Assembly (NCBI GenBank): GCA_023623175.1
Contig: JAMNXU010000027.1
Location: 1-64,000 of the forward strand
Source of the DNA: Bacillota bacterium
GTDB taxonomy: Bacteria; Bacillota; Clostridia; Acetivibrionales; JAMNXU01
DNA: 64,000 nt
Reading direction: 5' to 3'
In this document: piece by piece, positions 25,504 through 34,124 of the stretch
Layout: each line of letters opens with the position of its first letter
Position numbering within the stretch: position 1 is the first letter of the stretch
Notes under the pieces: model-generated
Told to the model about the DNA's origin: nothing
Database searches by the model: none
What the model saw: the letters and a program-made list of their open reading frames with translations, nothing else
Position numbers and translations under genes: made by a program

Positions 25504-27243
25504 ATGAAATGCGACATAAAATATCCATTGTACGAGACTACGGTCTTCGAAAATTTCCGGGTAATGGTCGAAAATGTAGCCAGGAAATATCCCGACAGGA
25601 TAGCATATTCCTATAAAAAAGATCCTCATGATACAAAAACCGTTGATGTAACTTTCAGAGAAGTACGCGACTATGTACGGAATATTGGTACAGCGTTTAT
25701 ATCTCTGGGTTGTACTGATAAAAAGGTTGCCATTGTAGGCGAAACTTCATATAACTGGATCAGCAGTTATTTTGCACTGATAGCCACAGGAGCGATCGTG
25801 GTCCCGATAGACAAGGATATGCCACTTGATGAATTAACGGGGATACTCAATTTTGCAGAGTGTGAATATATTGTCTACAGTACTTCTGTAGAAGAAAAGA
25901 TCATGAAGATCGGTGACAGCGTTCCCGTTTTAAAGACCTATATATGCATGGGTGAGCCGAAAATGGAGTCGGCCCTCAAGCTTTCAGACCTGGCTGAAAA
26001 GGGTAAGGCAGAATTCGAAAATGGCAATAATTCATACTATGACTATGAAATCGATCCCGAAAGGCTTGCAACCATAGTATTCACATCAGGTACAACAGGC
26101 AAGGGCAAGGGCGTTATGCTTTCCCAGAAAAATATCGTTTCGGACATGACACAGGGCATGTATCTCTTTGCAATTACACCCAAAACCATGGCAGTGCTTC
26201 CGCCGCACCATACCTATTGCTCTACGGTGGTTTTTGTCGGGCATTTTTCGCAGGGCTGCACCACCTTTATAAACAGCGGACTTAAGTATTTCATGAACGA
26301 AGTAAAGGAGCAACAGCCAAGTCATCTGGTCCTGGTACCGTTGTTCGTAGAAACCATGTATAAAAGGATATGGACCACCGCCCAGAAAAGCGGAAAGGCT
26401 GATATGCTGAAGCGAATGATAAAGGTCAGCAATTTTTTAAGAAAAATAGGCATAGATTTGAGGCGCGTTTTCTTTAAGAGTATACTGGAGAATTTCGGCG
26501 GAAAGCTCGAGATGATTATTTCGGGCGGCGCAGCCATTAACCAGGATATAATTGACATGTTTGACGCCATAGGTATTACCGTTCTTAACGGTTATGGAAT
26601 AACCGAATGTTCGCCATTGGTTTCATGCAACAGAAATAAGTATCAGAAAAAAGGCAGTGTCGGGATCCCGATAATTGGCGAGCAGATTAAGATCAAGGAT
26701 CCTGATGAAAACGGAGAGGGAGAGGTCTGTGTAAAGGGACCCAATGTTATGCTCGGTTATTATAAAAATCCCGAGGCTACTGCCGCAGCTTTCGATGAAG
26801 AAGGTTACTTCATGACAGGGGATTATGGAAAGCTCGACGATGAAGGATGGTTATATATTACCGGCAGACGGAAGAATATCATTATACTGAGTAACGGCAA
26901 GAATGTATATCCTGAGGAGATCGAGCAGGAGGTACAGAGGATAGACGGCGTTTCGGAAGTCGTTGTTTATGCCGGAGAAACAAAGAACCAGAACAATAAG
27001 GAAGTTATTGTTGCCGAGATATTCCCGGATTACGAATTACTCAAATTAAAGGGTATTGAAAGTGCAGAGGCTATCTATGAGTACTTTAACAAGGAAATAA
27101 AGAAGGTAAACAGCAGAATGGCACCCCATAAGACCATCAAAAAGGTGAAGATCCGCGGAGAGGAATTCATTAAGAATACTTCAAAGAAAATACTCCGCCA
27201 TGCCATAGACAAGAGTATTGATAATGAAACTTCGGATAATTGA
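25504..27243 (+). CDS. AMP-binding long-chain acyl-CoA synthetase-like protein (copy 2)
   Basis: A 579-residue ANL-superfamily ligase. Motif A3 is VFTSGTTGKGKGVMLSQKN, A5 is GYGITECSPLVSCN, A8 includes YFMTGDYGKLDDEGWLYITG and the A10 Lys lies in IKNTSKKILRHA. It has the same organisation as the 18011-19726 protein and shares many residues with it, so the two are paralogues. This copy keeps the usual TGKGKG loop. The following metallophosphoesterase gene is 51 bp downstream with its own GAGGAGG. Confidence 0.85.
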   Translation: MKCDIKYPLYETTVFENFRVMVENVARKYPDRIAYSYKKDPHDTKTVDVTFREVRDYVRNIGTAFISLGCTDKKVAIVGETSYNWISSYFALIATGAIVVPIDKDMPLDELTGILNFAECEYIVYSTSVEEKIMKIGDSVPVLKTYICMGEPKMESALKLSDLAEKGKAEFENGNNSYYDYEIDPERLATIVFTSGTTGKGKGVMLSQKNIVSDMTQGMYLFAITPKTMAVLPPHHTYCSTVVFVGHFSQGCTTFINSGLKYFMNEVKEQQPSHLVLVPLFVETMYKRIWTTAQKSGKADMLKRMIKVSNFLRKIGIDLRRVFFKSILENFGGKLEMIISGGAAINQDIIDMFDAIGITVLNGYGITECSPLVSCNRNKYQKKGSVGIPIIGEQIKIKDPDENGEGEVCVKGPNVMLGYYKNPEATAAAFDEEGYFMTGDYGKLDDEGWLYITGRRKNIIILSNGKNVYPEEIEQEVQRIDGVSEVVVYAGETKNQNNKEVIVAEIFPDYELLKLKGIESAEAIYEYFNKEIKKVNSRMAPHKTIKKVKIRGEEFIKNTSKKILRHAIDKSIDNETSDN

Positions 27244-27294
27244 AACGTCGACAAGCTTTTTCGAACAGAGGGTTCCCGAAAGAGGAGGCAGCAA

Positions 27295-28422
27295 ATGCTT
27301 GAAAAGGACATAATAAAAATAAATCTGCCTAATAAATACCGTGCTGTTTGTATATCGGATATTCATGGTAATTTCACGGCTTTTAAAAGGCTTTTAGACA
27401 AAATAAATTATCGTAAAGGGAAAGATTATCTTTTTATACTCGGTGATTTATTGGAAAGAGGCCGAGAAGAAGAAATTCCAACGATAGATTATTTATATGA
27501 GCTTTCCAGCTGCGATAAAGTATATATAATCAGCGGCAATAATGACAGAAGAATGAGATATATACAATCCGAAGATTGTCAGCGCTGCCTGGAATGGCTG
27601 AAAATACGTCCGGGTAATATATTGGCTCAGTGGGCAAAAACTATAGGTATAAATGACACTGACATAACAGAAGAAAACTGTAAAAATGTTGTTGGTATGA
27701 TTAAGCAGAAGTATCAAAATAAAATAGATTTTGTTACAAATCTGCCTCTTGTAATAGAAACAGACAAATTTATATGCGTTCACTCTGCCCTCGACAGCCG
27801 TGAGGATTGGCAGGAAACTTCTGAATGGAATGCATGGTTCGGAGATATCAATGTTCCAAACAAAACGGGAAAATGGATTATAAGTGGTCATGCTCCTACA
27901 AGACTTTTTCCTGAATCAAAAGTAACATATTTACCTGTTATCCGTTATGATAATAAAACTATAAGTATAGATGGCGGGAGCGGCTGTTTTTTTGACGCGC
28001 AGATAAATGCGCTGATAATTGAAAAAACGGACGAAAATGAAGATATTGTTTTTTCGTATGATTTTGCAGATAAATTCCCGCGGGGCGTAATAACCCAAAA
28101 TATTAAAACCGAATATATAAATGAAGTATATCTATATTATCAAGGCAAAAAAACTATCGAAATATTAAAAAAGGGTGAGTATTTTACCGAATGCAGAGTT
28201 GTCTCTACAGGCGCAAAGGGCTTGATAAAAAATGAATATATCAGGGATAAGGGAGATATTTTTGAATATTGGGACACCATGGCCAATTTCGTTTCGGTAT
28301 ATGAGGGTGAAATTGTTTCCGTGATTGATAATTCCTGCGAAGGATATACATATATACGCAATTCCCGGGGTGAATTAGGGTGGATTCCCAAAAATGCTGT
28401 CAATATATCTGAAGGCGAATGA
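27295..28422 (+). CDS. Metallophosphoesterase with C-terminal SH3-like domain
   Basis: Calcineurin-like phosphoesterase of about 375 residues, with the PPP-type motifs CISDIHGNFTAFKRLL, LGDLLERG, SGNNDRRM, CVHSALDSRED and SGHAPTRL. A C-terminal segment (about 300-372) resembles a bacterial SH3 domain (GEIVSVIDNSCEGYTYIRN, then RGELGWIPKNAV). The phosphatase core resembles Ser/Thr protein phosphatases or diadenosine tetraphosphatases. No signal peptide is seen. An SH3 domain without export is odd and could mean partner binding inside the cell. The gene is clearly A+T-richer than the core genes. Confidence 0.75.
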   Translation: MLEKDIIKINLPNKYRAVCISDIHGNFTAFKRLLDKINYRKGKDYLFILGDLLERGREEEIPTIDYLYELSSCDKVYIISGNNDRRMRYIQSEDCQRCLEWLKIRPGNILAQWAKTIGINDTDITEENCKNVVGMIKQKYQNKIDFVTNLPLVIETDKFICVHSALDSREDWQETSEWNAWFGDINVPNKTGKWIISGHAPTRLFPESKVTYLPVIRYDNKTISIDGGSGCFFDAQINALIIEKTDENEDIVFSYDFADKFPRGVITQNIKTEYINEVYLYYQGKKTIEILKKGEYFTECRVVSTGAKGLIKNEYIRDKGDIFEYWDTMANFVSVYEGEIVSVIDNSCEGYTYIRNSRGELGWIPKNAVNISEGE

Positions 28423-28504
28423 TATAAATAAATTCAAAACGCAGGTTGTCTCGGTTAAAGTTGATTCTTTTGGTAATGGGAAATATTGCAAAGGTGTGTA
28501 AAAA

Positions 28505-29077
28505 GTGGTCCAAAACTGTTTGGGAACAATCGAGTGGGGTTTTTTCTTTATAATGCTGGGATTTAGAATCCAAGGTGTTGATATATTCCCGGATATCGTC
28601 GGTTACTTGCTGTTTGCAGTTGCTTTAAACAGGTTGAGGTTTTACAGCGGTTTCTTCGCAAAAGCTTTTGTCTATAACATCCCCATGATGCTTTTGTCAA
28701 TTTTCTCTGTATATCAACCTCCGGCACAGGGTGGAAGAATTCAGTACGGGCAAAATGGTGTCCCGGGAATCATAATTTCAATTGTTTCTGTTATTCTCAA
28801 CTTGTTGACAGTTTACAATATTTTGATGGGAATAAGGGAACTCGTAGCAAGCCGGCAGGAATTATTCCTTGCAGGTGAAGCTGAAAGAATATGGAATCAA
28901 TATTTCATGCTTTATATTGCAATGCAGGTTTCTATTATAACAATTATAATTCCGTTTTTGGCTTTTGTAGTTATTATTGCCATAATTGTGGCAGCGATTG
29001 CGATATTGATTAAGATATCAGGTTTTATAAACAGGTGTATAGACTTTCTTAACAAGAATCCTGAAAATACGGATTAG
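28505..29077 (+). CDS. Multi-pass membrane protein of unknown function
   Basis: A 190-residue protein with about four hydrophobic segments: around 8-45 (with DIFPDIVGYLLFAVALNRL), 55-72, 85-110 and 130-175. It resembles the small clostridial integral membrane proteins with an N-terminal GxxxQGxDIxPDxxGY motif, but I cannot name a function. The start is GTG at 28505 with AAAGGTG 8 bp upstream. Confidence 0.65.
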   Translation: MVQNCLGTIEWGFFFIMLGFRIQGVDIFPDIVGYLLFAVALNRLRFYSGFFAKAFVYNIPMMLLSIFSVYQPPAQGGRIQYGQNGVPGIIISIVSVILNLLTVYNILMGIRELVASRQELFLAGEAERIWNQYFMLYIAMQVSIITIIIPFLAFVVIIAIIVAAIAILIKISGFINRCIDFLNKNPENTD

Positions 29078-29112
29078 AATAAACAGGTGTCAGAGCAATA
29101 AACAATTCAAAG

Positions 29113-29295
29113 ATGGCTGAAATTTTGCAGGAAATTAGAGAACTTAAGGAAATCATAAAAAAACAATATGGTATTGCATATGATGTAAAAGAAAGTTCTG
29201 ACGGATTGACTGATGTACCGAATATAAATAAGGCGGAACCAGGAAGCCCGGATAGTTGGCAAGTCCGTAGCGTAGTTAAGCAGATGTTGGGTTAA
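29113..29295 (+). CDS. Small hypothetical protein (60 aa)
   Basis: Begins with an amphipathic helix (MAEILQEIRELKEIIKKQYG) and continues with a polar tail. It lies 36 bp after the membrane protein and just before two even smaller ORFs. There is no strong ribosome binding site, so expression is uncertain. The family is not recognised. Confidence 0.4.
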   Translation: MAEILQEIRELKEIIKKQYGIAYDVKESSDGLTDVPNINKAEPGSPDSWQVRSVVKQMLG

Positions 29296-29309
29296 GGGGA
29301 TGAATAAAA

Positions 29310-29456
29310 ATGTTTCCATTTCCATCCAGAACAAAACTGCTGTCAATATTGTCAGTTATATTAATTGCTGCTTTAATCATTTGTTCGTACAAAATCCTTG
29401 ATAAAAAAGAATCAATTAATAAAGAGATGACAAATAGCGCACATTTTGATGGATGA
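29310..29456 (+). CDS. Single-helix membrane microprotein (48 aa)
   Basis: AAGGGGA at 29294-29300 lies 9 bp before the ATG. The product has a short basic start (MFPFPSRTKLL), one hydrophobic helix (SILSVILIAALIICSYKIL) and a charged tail. A competing frame from 29301 gives 33 residues but overlaps the ribosome binding site. It may belong to the 28.5-29.6 kb group of small genes. Confidence 0.45.
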   Translation: MFPFPSRTKLLSILSVILIAALIICSYKILDKKESINKEMTNSAHFDG

Positions 29457-29565
29457 ACTTAAAAAGAATAAGTGGTGGGGATTAATATGTCAAATGGCTG
29501 ATGAATTGGCCTTCGAGCAGAAGCGTCGCCATCCTACCCTATGGAATCGGCTGTTTAAACGATAA
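29449..29565 (+). CDS. 38-residue Trp-rich basic small ORF
   Basis: The ATG overlaps the previous stop region by 8 bp, which suggests coupling. The product starts MDELKKNKWWGLICQMADEL and ends PTLWNRLFKR. No strong ribosome binding site is seen for 29449; an internal ATG at about 29494 after GGTGGGG is an alternative. It may be chance. Confidence 0.3.
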   Translation: MDELKKNKWWGLICQMADELAFEQKRRHPTLWNRLFKR

Positions 29566-29646
29566 ACAGAATTGCGGAAGAACATGAGGTTTATTTAATA
29601 AATACAAGGTTTTCATGCATTATCAGAAAGAGCGCGAGGGCTGAAG

Positions 29647-30213
29647 ATGATGAAAAAATTTGTTTTTTCCACCTGTTTAAGCTTTATTGCTTACTTATAT
29701 ATTTATACTTTCCTCCATGAAATGGGACACGGGCTTATAGGAATGCTTGCAGGTGGCAGCATAGACAGGCTGGTTCTCGGATTGAATGCAAGGGTTTACA
29801 TAAGTAATGCAAATTACAATAAATTTACATTACCTTTAATGAATATAATGGGAATGCTCCTCCCATATTTGGTTTTCCTCGTAATATCATTGTTCTATAA
29901 CAAAAACTATCAACCTATTTTATATAAAATATTCCACGGTATAAGCGTAATTGGAATTTTGGGAAGTTTGGTACCCTGGGTTGTCATTCCTGTCATCAGC
30001 TTATTTGATACACCTCCGCCGGGCGACGATGTAACCCATTTTCTTGAAAATTCCTGGTTGTATCCGCTGATTGTGAGTTTTGCAGGACTTCTATTGCTCG
30101 GGCTGTTTTTTCTCGTTGCAAAGAAAAAAGGTATTCTGGAAAATTATTTTAACTTAGTAAAAAGTTTAAGAACAGTTTGGAATCAAATGAAGGTCAAAAA
30201 TAACGGCGGCTGA
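29647..30213 (+). CDS. M50-like membrane zinc metalloprotease
   Basis: A 188-residue integral membrane protein. The zinc motif HEMGHGLIG (HExxH) lies inside the first membrane segment at about residues 24-28, as in site-2 proteases. About four to five hydrophobic helices follow. A candidate third ligand is the Asp in PPPGDDVTHF at about 121-123. It is shorter than most S2P enzymes and lacks a PDZ domain. It could be a minimal S2P-like protease or a non-catalytic relative. The start ATG lies after GCGCGAGGG. Confidence 0.65.
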   Translation: MMKKFVFSTCLSFIAYLYIYTFLHEMGHGLIGMLAGGSIDRLVLGLNARVYISNANYNKFTLPLMNIMGMLLPYLVFLVISLFYNKNYQPILYKIFHGISVIGILGSLVPWVVIPVISLFDTPPPGDDVTHFLENSWLYPLIVSFAGLLLLGLFFLVAKKKGILENYFNLVKSLRTVWNQMKVKNNGG

Positions 30214-30283
30214 AAAGACTGTATTGGCGCATATAATATTAATCAATCCGAATTAAGCTTTAAGGGATACAAGGTAAAAAGCT

Positions 30284-30513
30284 ATGGAAAAAATATATGT
30301 TTTGGGGGGCGTTGCCAGCGGAAAAACAGCATTGGCGCAAAAACTCGGGATTTTGAGAAGGAACGGGAAAACTTTAAAAATATGCTGGAGGCGCAAACTG
30401 CCGGAAAGGAAATCAGGGCTATATTAGCAGGAGAAGGTTTAAGTAATCCGGCTTCTGTACGGGTGTTGGAGAAGGCCGGGATGGTGTACGAGGGAAAGTC
30501 TTACATGGATTAG
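30284..30513 (+). pseudogene. Fused debris of a P-loop kinase and an acetyltransferase
   Basis: From 30284 a short frame begins MEKIYVLGGVASGKTALAQK, a Walker A motif typical of small nucleoside-kinase-like proteins. It stops at 30425-30427. A second frame ending at 30511-30513 reads LSNPASVRVLEKAGMVYEGK, the classic C-terminus of RimJ-type GNAT acetyltransferases. Neither can be full length, so this is a chimera of two decayed genes. Confidence 0.6.
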
Positions 30514-30555
30514 AGCAAGTGAGCAAATTATTGTTACTGGAGGAAGATATATAAC

Positions 30556-31152
30556 ATGGATAGAGAGAGATTTAGCAAGCAACTGGATTTTTTAAGAGAA
30601 ATTGATAAGGTAAAGTCCATTTTCAGAAATACCGTGCTGCTTGACAAAAGCAGACGGGAAAACGATGCCGAGCATTCATGGCATATGGCTGTATGTGCCA
30701 TGCTGTTCCAGGAATATGCAAACGACAAAAACCTTGACATGTGCAAAGTTTTGAAAATGATAATGCTCCACGATGTAATAGAGATTTATTCAGGAGATAC
30801 CTTCGCCTATGACACTGCCGGCAGGGCGACACAGGCGGAACGTGAGAAAGCGGCCGCAGACAAGCTTTTTGCACTGTTGCCGCCGGATCAGGGAAAGGAG
30901 TTCAGGGCGCTGTGGGATGAATTTGAGGAATATTCCACACCGGAATCAAAATATGCCCGCCTTGTAGATACATTCATGCCCATATATCACAATTACATTA
31001 CCCAGGGATTGATGTGGCAGAAAATGGGTGTTACCAAAAGCAAGGTACTGGAAAGAAACAAGCATATAAAAGCCGGTTCAGAAGTTATATGGAATTATGT
31101 TTGCGAGATTGTCGACGATGCGGTTGCTAAAGGATATTTAAAGGATGGTTAA
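30556..31152 (+). CDS. HD-domain phosphohydrolase (YfbR/HDDC2-like)
   Basis: A 198-residue metal-dependent hydrolase with the HD pattern His...HD...Asp: NDAEHSWHMAVCAM (about residue 37) and MIMLHDVIEIYSGDTFAYDT (about 71-90). The family contains 5'-deoxynucleotidases acting on dNMPs. GGAGGAA precedes the ATG. A second HD protein of the same type is at 34125, so nucleotide housekeeping is duplicated within 4 kb. Confidence 0.8.
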   Translation: MDRERFSKQLDFLREIDKVKSIFRNTVLLDKSRRENDAEHSWHMAVCAMLFQEYANDKNLDMCKVLKMIMLHDVIEIYSGDTFAYDTAGRATQAEREKAAADKLFALLPPDQGKEFRALWDEFEEYSTPESKYARLVDTFMPIYHNYITQGLMWQKMGVTKSKVLERNKHIKAGSEVIWNYVCEIVDDAVAKGYLKDG

Positions 31153-31418
31153 TTATTAGTTATGGCGCTAGCAAGAGAATACAGGGATGCTGAATAATAC
31201 TATAAGCCAGGAAGTAAAAGTGTTATCAGAGTATGTAAAGGAAAAATATCTGTAAATCAGCTTCCGATTGAAAAAGGGCTGATTCAAAAATTCACGGCTG
31301 TTATATTTAGTTAAAGCGCGTATAAATATTTGTGTTGGCGCGGTTACCGCGAACAAGTCAGGAGTGTTATATCCCGTCATACTTTGGAAACATAATCAAC
31401 AATACAGGGGTGACTTAT
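31153..31418 (+). other. Spacer without a supported gene
   Basis: A 40-codon open stretch at about 31196-31314 reads SVIRVCKGKISVNQLPIEKG and has no start codon with a ribosome binding site. It could be decayed coding sequence, consistent with other debris nearby. Nothing else is seen. Confidence 0.25.
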
Positions 31419-32177
31419 TTGAAAATAGCAGTTTTAAGCGATATACACAGCAATCATGCAGCATTGGAAGCTTGTTACAACTATATCGACCAACAGGATG
31501 TTGACGGAATCTTTTACCTTGGCGATTATGTCACTGACTGTCCATATCCGCAAAAAACCATGGCTCTTATAAATGAATACAAAAGAAAATACAGGTCATG
31601 GTTTATAAAAGGCAACAGGGAGGATTATCTGCTGACACTCCATTATAATCCCGATGACGAGTTGAGGTATTCCCAGTACAGCGGTACGTTGTTTTATACT
31701 TATGAAAACCTTTCAAAATCGGACCTGGAATTTTTTGAATCCTGCGATATCCTGTTAAAGGTGGAAATACCCGGTTATGCGCCGTTAACCCTGTGCCATG
31801 GTTCTCCGGCATCCGCGAGAGAGATGCTTCTTCCTGGTTCAGAAAATACCGACAGCTACCTGGAGAAACTGGATACTGATTACTTGATTTGCGGGCATAC
31901 CCACCATCAATGCAAATATATTAAGCATGGCAAAATGCTTGTTAACCCCGGAACGGTAGGACTTCCGCTCAATAATCAGCCTAAACCGCAATTTGCCATA
32001 CTGCATTCGGTCGATTCGGGATGGGAGCCGGAGCTGATAAGCATAGATTATGATATTGACAAGATTTTGAGGGATTTTGAGCCGAGCGGCATCTATGAAA
32101 AAGCGGAAATGTGGTCAAAGGCAATTTACAGGCAATTAGAAACGGGAACCAAGTTCACGGACAAGTTGGGCAAGTAA
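31419..32177 (+). CDS. Metallophosphoesterase (YfcE/MJ0936-type)
   Basis: A calcineurin-like phosphoesterase of 252 residues. Motifs in order: VLSDIHSNHAALEA, YLGDYVTDCPYPQ, IKGNRED, LCHGSP and CGHTHHQCKY. This gives the two-metal site. AGGGGTGA points to the TTG at 31419, and the protein then begins directly with MKIAVLSDIHSN as the family expects; upstream in-frame sequence to 31332 is not family-like. It is unrelated at close range to the SH3-bearing phosphoesterase at 27295. The next gene is 30 bp downstream. Confidence 0.8.
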   Translation: MKIAVLSDIHSNHAALEACYNYIDQQDVDGIFYLGDYVTDCPYPQKTMALINEYKRKYRSWFIKGNREDYLLTLHYNPDDELRYSQYSGTLFYTYENLSKSDLEFFESCDILLKVEIPGYAPLTLCHGSPASAREMLLPGSENTDSYLEKLDTDYLICGHTHHQCKYIKHGKMLVNPGTVGLPLNNQPKPQFAILHSVDSGWEPELISIDYDIDKILRDFEPSGIYEKAEMWSKAIYRQLETGTKFTDKLGK

Positions 32178-32207
32178 AGACGTACGGGAAAGGATGGACA
32201 CGATATT

Positions 32208-32873
32208 ATGCCATTTCAGATGACACACCTGCATATAGCGAAAAATTTATACCGGCTTTTTCCGGAGAAAATAAAGGATCTGCCCCAGTTTTACCTGGGC
32301 AATGTGGCTCCGGACGCCGTACATAACAGGGCCGGTTATATCCCGGATTACAAAAAGGCGTCCCATTTATGTGTCGGTGATGAGCCGTGGGGAATGCTTA
32401 CAAACAACGAAGAGTGGACCGAAAATGTACTGGCATTTCTCGATAAAAACAAAGACTCGGACAACTATATTTTTATCCTTGGTTACTGTTGCCATATTTT
32501 AGCTGATATATATAACAATATTACCGTTTGGACGCCGTTTCGGCTGAAATATCCCGATGAAATCAAAAAAGGGCTTGGAGGATTATACCACCAGGAAAGC
32601 GGAAAAGTTGAAATTGAACTGGCTTTGAGAGAAGAAAACAGGGAGGATTTCTGGGTCTACCTCGAAAAAGCCAGCCCCGTGGGTTTGGATAATATTATAT
32701 TTGAAGAAGAAATCGAAAAACACAGGGAGAATATATTGAATAAATGGTTCAAAAACAAAGAACGCCCTGACATATCAACAAATAAATTAATAACCGTTGA
32801 GAGTACCATGAAATTTGTAGAAGACGCTGTGGATTTTATTACCTGCAAATTAGGCAGCCTTATTAGCCGGTGA
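32208..32873 (+). CDS. Zinc-dependent phospholipase C-like protein
   Basis: A 221-residue protein of the zinc-dependent PLC/S1-P1 nuclease fold. The conserved ligands are in MTHLHIAKNLYRLFP, LGNVAPDAVHNRAGY and GYCCHILADIYNNI (His and Asp). It lacks a signal peptide, so it is probably intracellular, unlike alpha-toxin. AAAGGATGG precedes the ATG. It sits between the phosphoesterase and the AviRa-like gene with short or overlapping junctions, so the three may be co-transcribed. Confidence 0.75.
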   Translation: MPFQMTHLHIAKNLYRLFPEKIKDLPQFYLGNVAPDAVHNRAGYIPDYKKASHLCVGDEPWGMLTNNEEWTENVLAFLDKNKDSDNYIFILGYCCHILADIYNNITVWTPFRLKYPDEIKKGLGGLYHQESGKVEIELALREENREDFWVYLEKASPVGLDNIIFEEEIEKHRENILNKWFKNKERPDISTNKLITVESTMKFVEDAVDFITCKLGSLISR

Positions 32874-32914
32874 AGCAGAAAGAGATTGAAACGAAGCAGA
32901 AAGAGAGTGCCAAA

Positions 32915-33613
32915 ATGGAATACAGGCATGCACAAAGGGACAATTACGAAGACTTTGCTGGCGGAAGAGTTTTGTACAATATAGTCGGAGCGACGAATTT
33001 TCCTGTACGGCTTATAAATGAGATATACGGCAGGTGCCTGGAGTATTCAGGCAAAAAGGCGGATATATGCCTGTTCGATTGCTGCTGCGGAAGCGGTTAT
33101 TCATTAACGGTATTGGGATTTTTAAACCAACAGACAATTTCAAAAATAATTGCCAGTGATATTGATGAAAAGATGCTTGAAATAGCTAAAGCAAATCTTT
33201 CCCTGTTGTCAGTGAACGGGATTAAACGAAGAATAGAAGAAATCCGTTCACTTTATCAAAAATATAAGAAGGAATCTCATTTGCAGGCGGAAAAGAGCGC
33301 CGTTAAGCTGATGAACCTGATACAAAAGGAAATTGAAGTTCAAATATTCAAGGCAAATGTTTTTCAGGATATTCCGATTGACATAAAACCAGATATCATT
33401 ATTACCGATGTTCCCTATTGCGATTTGGTGGACTGGCAGGGAGGAACAGATGATATCAGCTGCCTGCTCGAGTCATTGGCAAAAATATGCAGTAATGAAA
33501 CTGTAATTGCCATCTGTATGAACAAAAAACAAAAAATAATTACTACTAAGTTCAGACGCATGGAAAAACAAATAATCGGAAAGAGGAAATTTGAGATATA
33601 TAGGTTAGCATAG
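32915..33613 (+). CDS. AviRa-like 23S rRNA methyltransferase
   Basis: Rossmann methyltransferase of 232 residues with strong resemblance to AviRa, the guanine-N methyltransferase giving avilamycin resistance. Matching stretches are MEYRHAQRDN, GGRVLYN, NFPVRLINEIYGRCLEYSGK, FDCCCGSGYSLTVLG (SAM site), IIASDIDEKMLEIAKANLSL and IITDVPYCDLVDW (catalytic loop). The ATG at 32915 gives an AviRa-like N-terminus; a GTG at 32870, overlapping the previous stop, is an alternative start. Function as an orthosomycin-resistance enzyme is inferred. The gene is in an A+T-rich accessory segment, so horizontal acquisition is possible. Confidence 0.8.
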   Translation: MEYRHAQRDNYEDFAGGRVLYNIVGATNFPVRLINEIYGRCLEYSGKKADICLFDCCCGSGYSLTVLGFLNQQTISKIIASDIDEKMLEIAKANLSLLSVNGIKRRIEEIRSLYQKYKKESHLQAEKSAVKLMNLIQKEIEVQIFKANVFQDIPIDIKPDIIITDVPYCDLVDWQGGTDDISCLLESLAKICSNETVIAICMNKKQKIITTKFRRMEKQIIGKRKFEIYRLA

Positions 33614-33620
33614 AGTATAA

Positions 33621-33854
33621 GCCAGTATTTCTGGGCAGGAATCCGGGACTCATAAAACACCTTTATACAGAAATTTAAGAAATGTGTATATGTGGCTGCA
33701 GCATAATAAAGTAACAAATTTAAGGATTGCATTAAAGAAAATTGATGGCATACTCATAAAGCCGGGAGAGACGTTTTCATACTGGAAATTTATCGGAAAG
33801 CCTTCATGGTTAAAAGGATACAAGAAGGGAATTTCAGCCGGCGAACATATATAA
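33621..33854 (+). pseudogene. VanW family gene fragment
   Basis: An open frame from just after a TAA at 33618 to the TAA at 33852-33854 reads LYRNLRNVYMWLQHNKVTNL, then RIALKKIDGILIKPGETFSY and WKFIGKPSWLKGYKKG. This is the central part of VanW proteins. The N-terminal part and the GGGLCQ motif after GISAGEHI are missing. VanW was first found in VanB-type glycopeptide resistance clusters but is widespread. Only the fragment remains here, with no vanHAX genes. Confidence 0.75.
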
Positions 33855-34124
33855 CAGGCAAATGTGAAGTATACTTTTATATCCTGTGCCGTATTCAGCA
33901 TTGATTTTATCCAGCATTTGCCGGAAAACCTCATAGTTACCCATTTTATAAGAAATTTTCTATAAAAGATAGTATAAAATAAAATGTATATTATTATCCT
34001 TTGTAAAAGCAATTCATCCAAAAACGACAGAGGTTTATAAAAAGTGAAAATAAGAATTTATTATTGTATAATGGTGATATTAGTAAAAACGCTTAATAAC
34101 AGGCAGGTATACGGAGGTTATATA
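33855..34124 (+). other. A+T-rich spacer
   Basis: No gene is seen. GGAGG at 34113-34117 is the ribosome binding site of the next gene. Confidence 0.4.
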
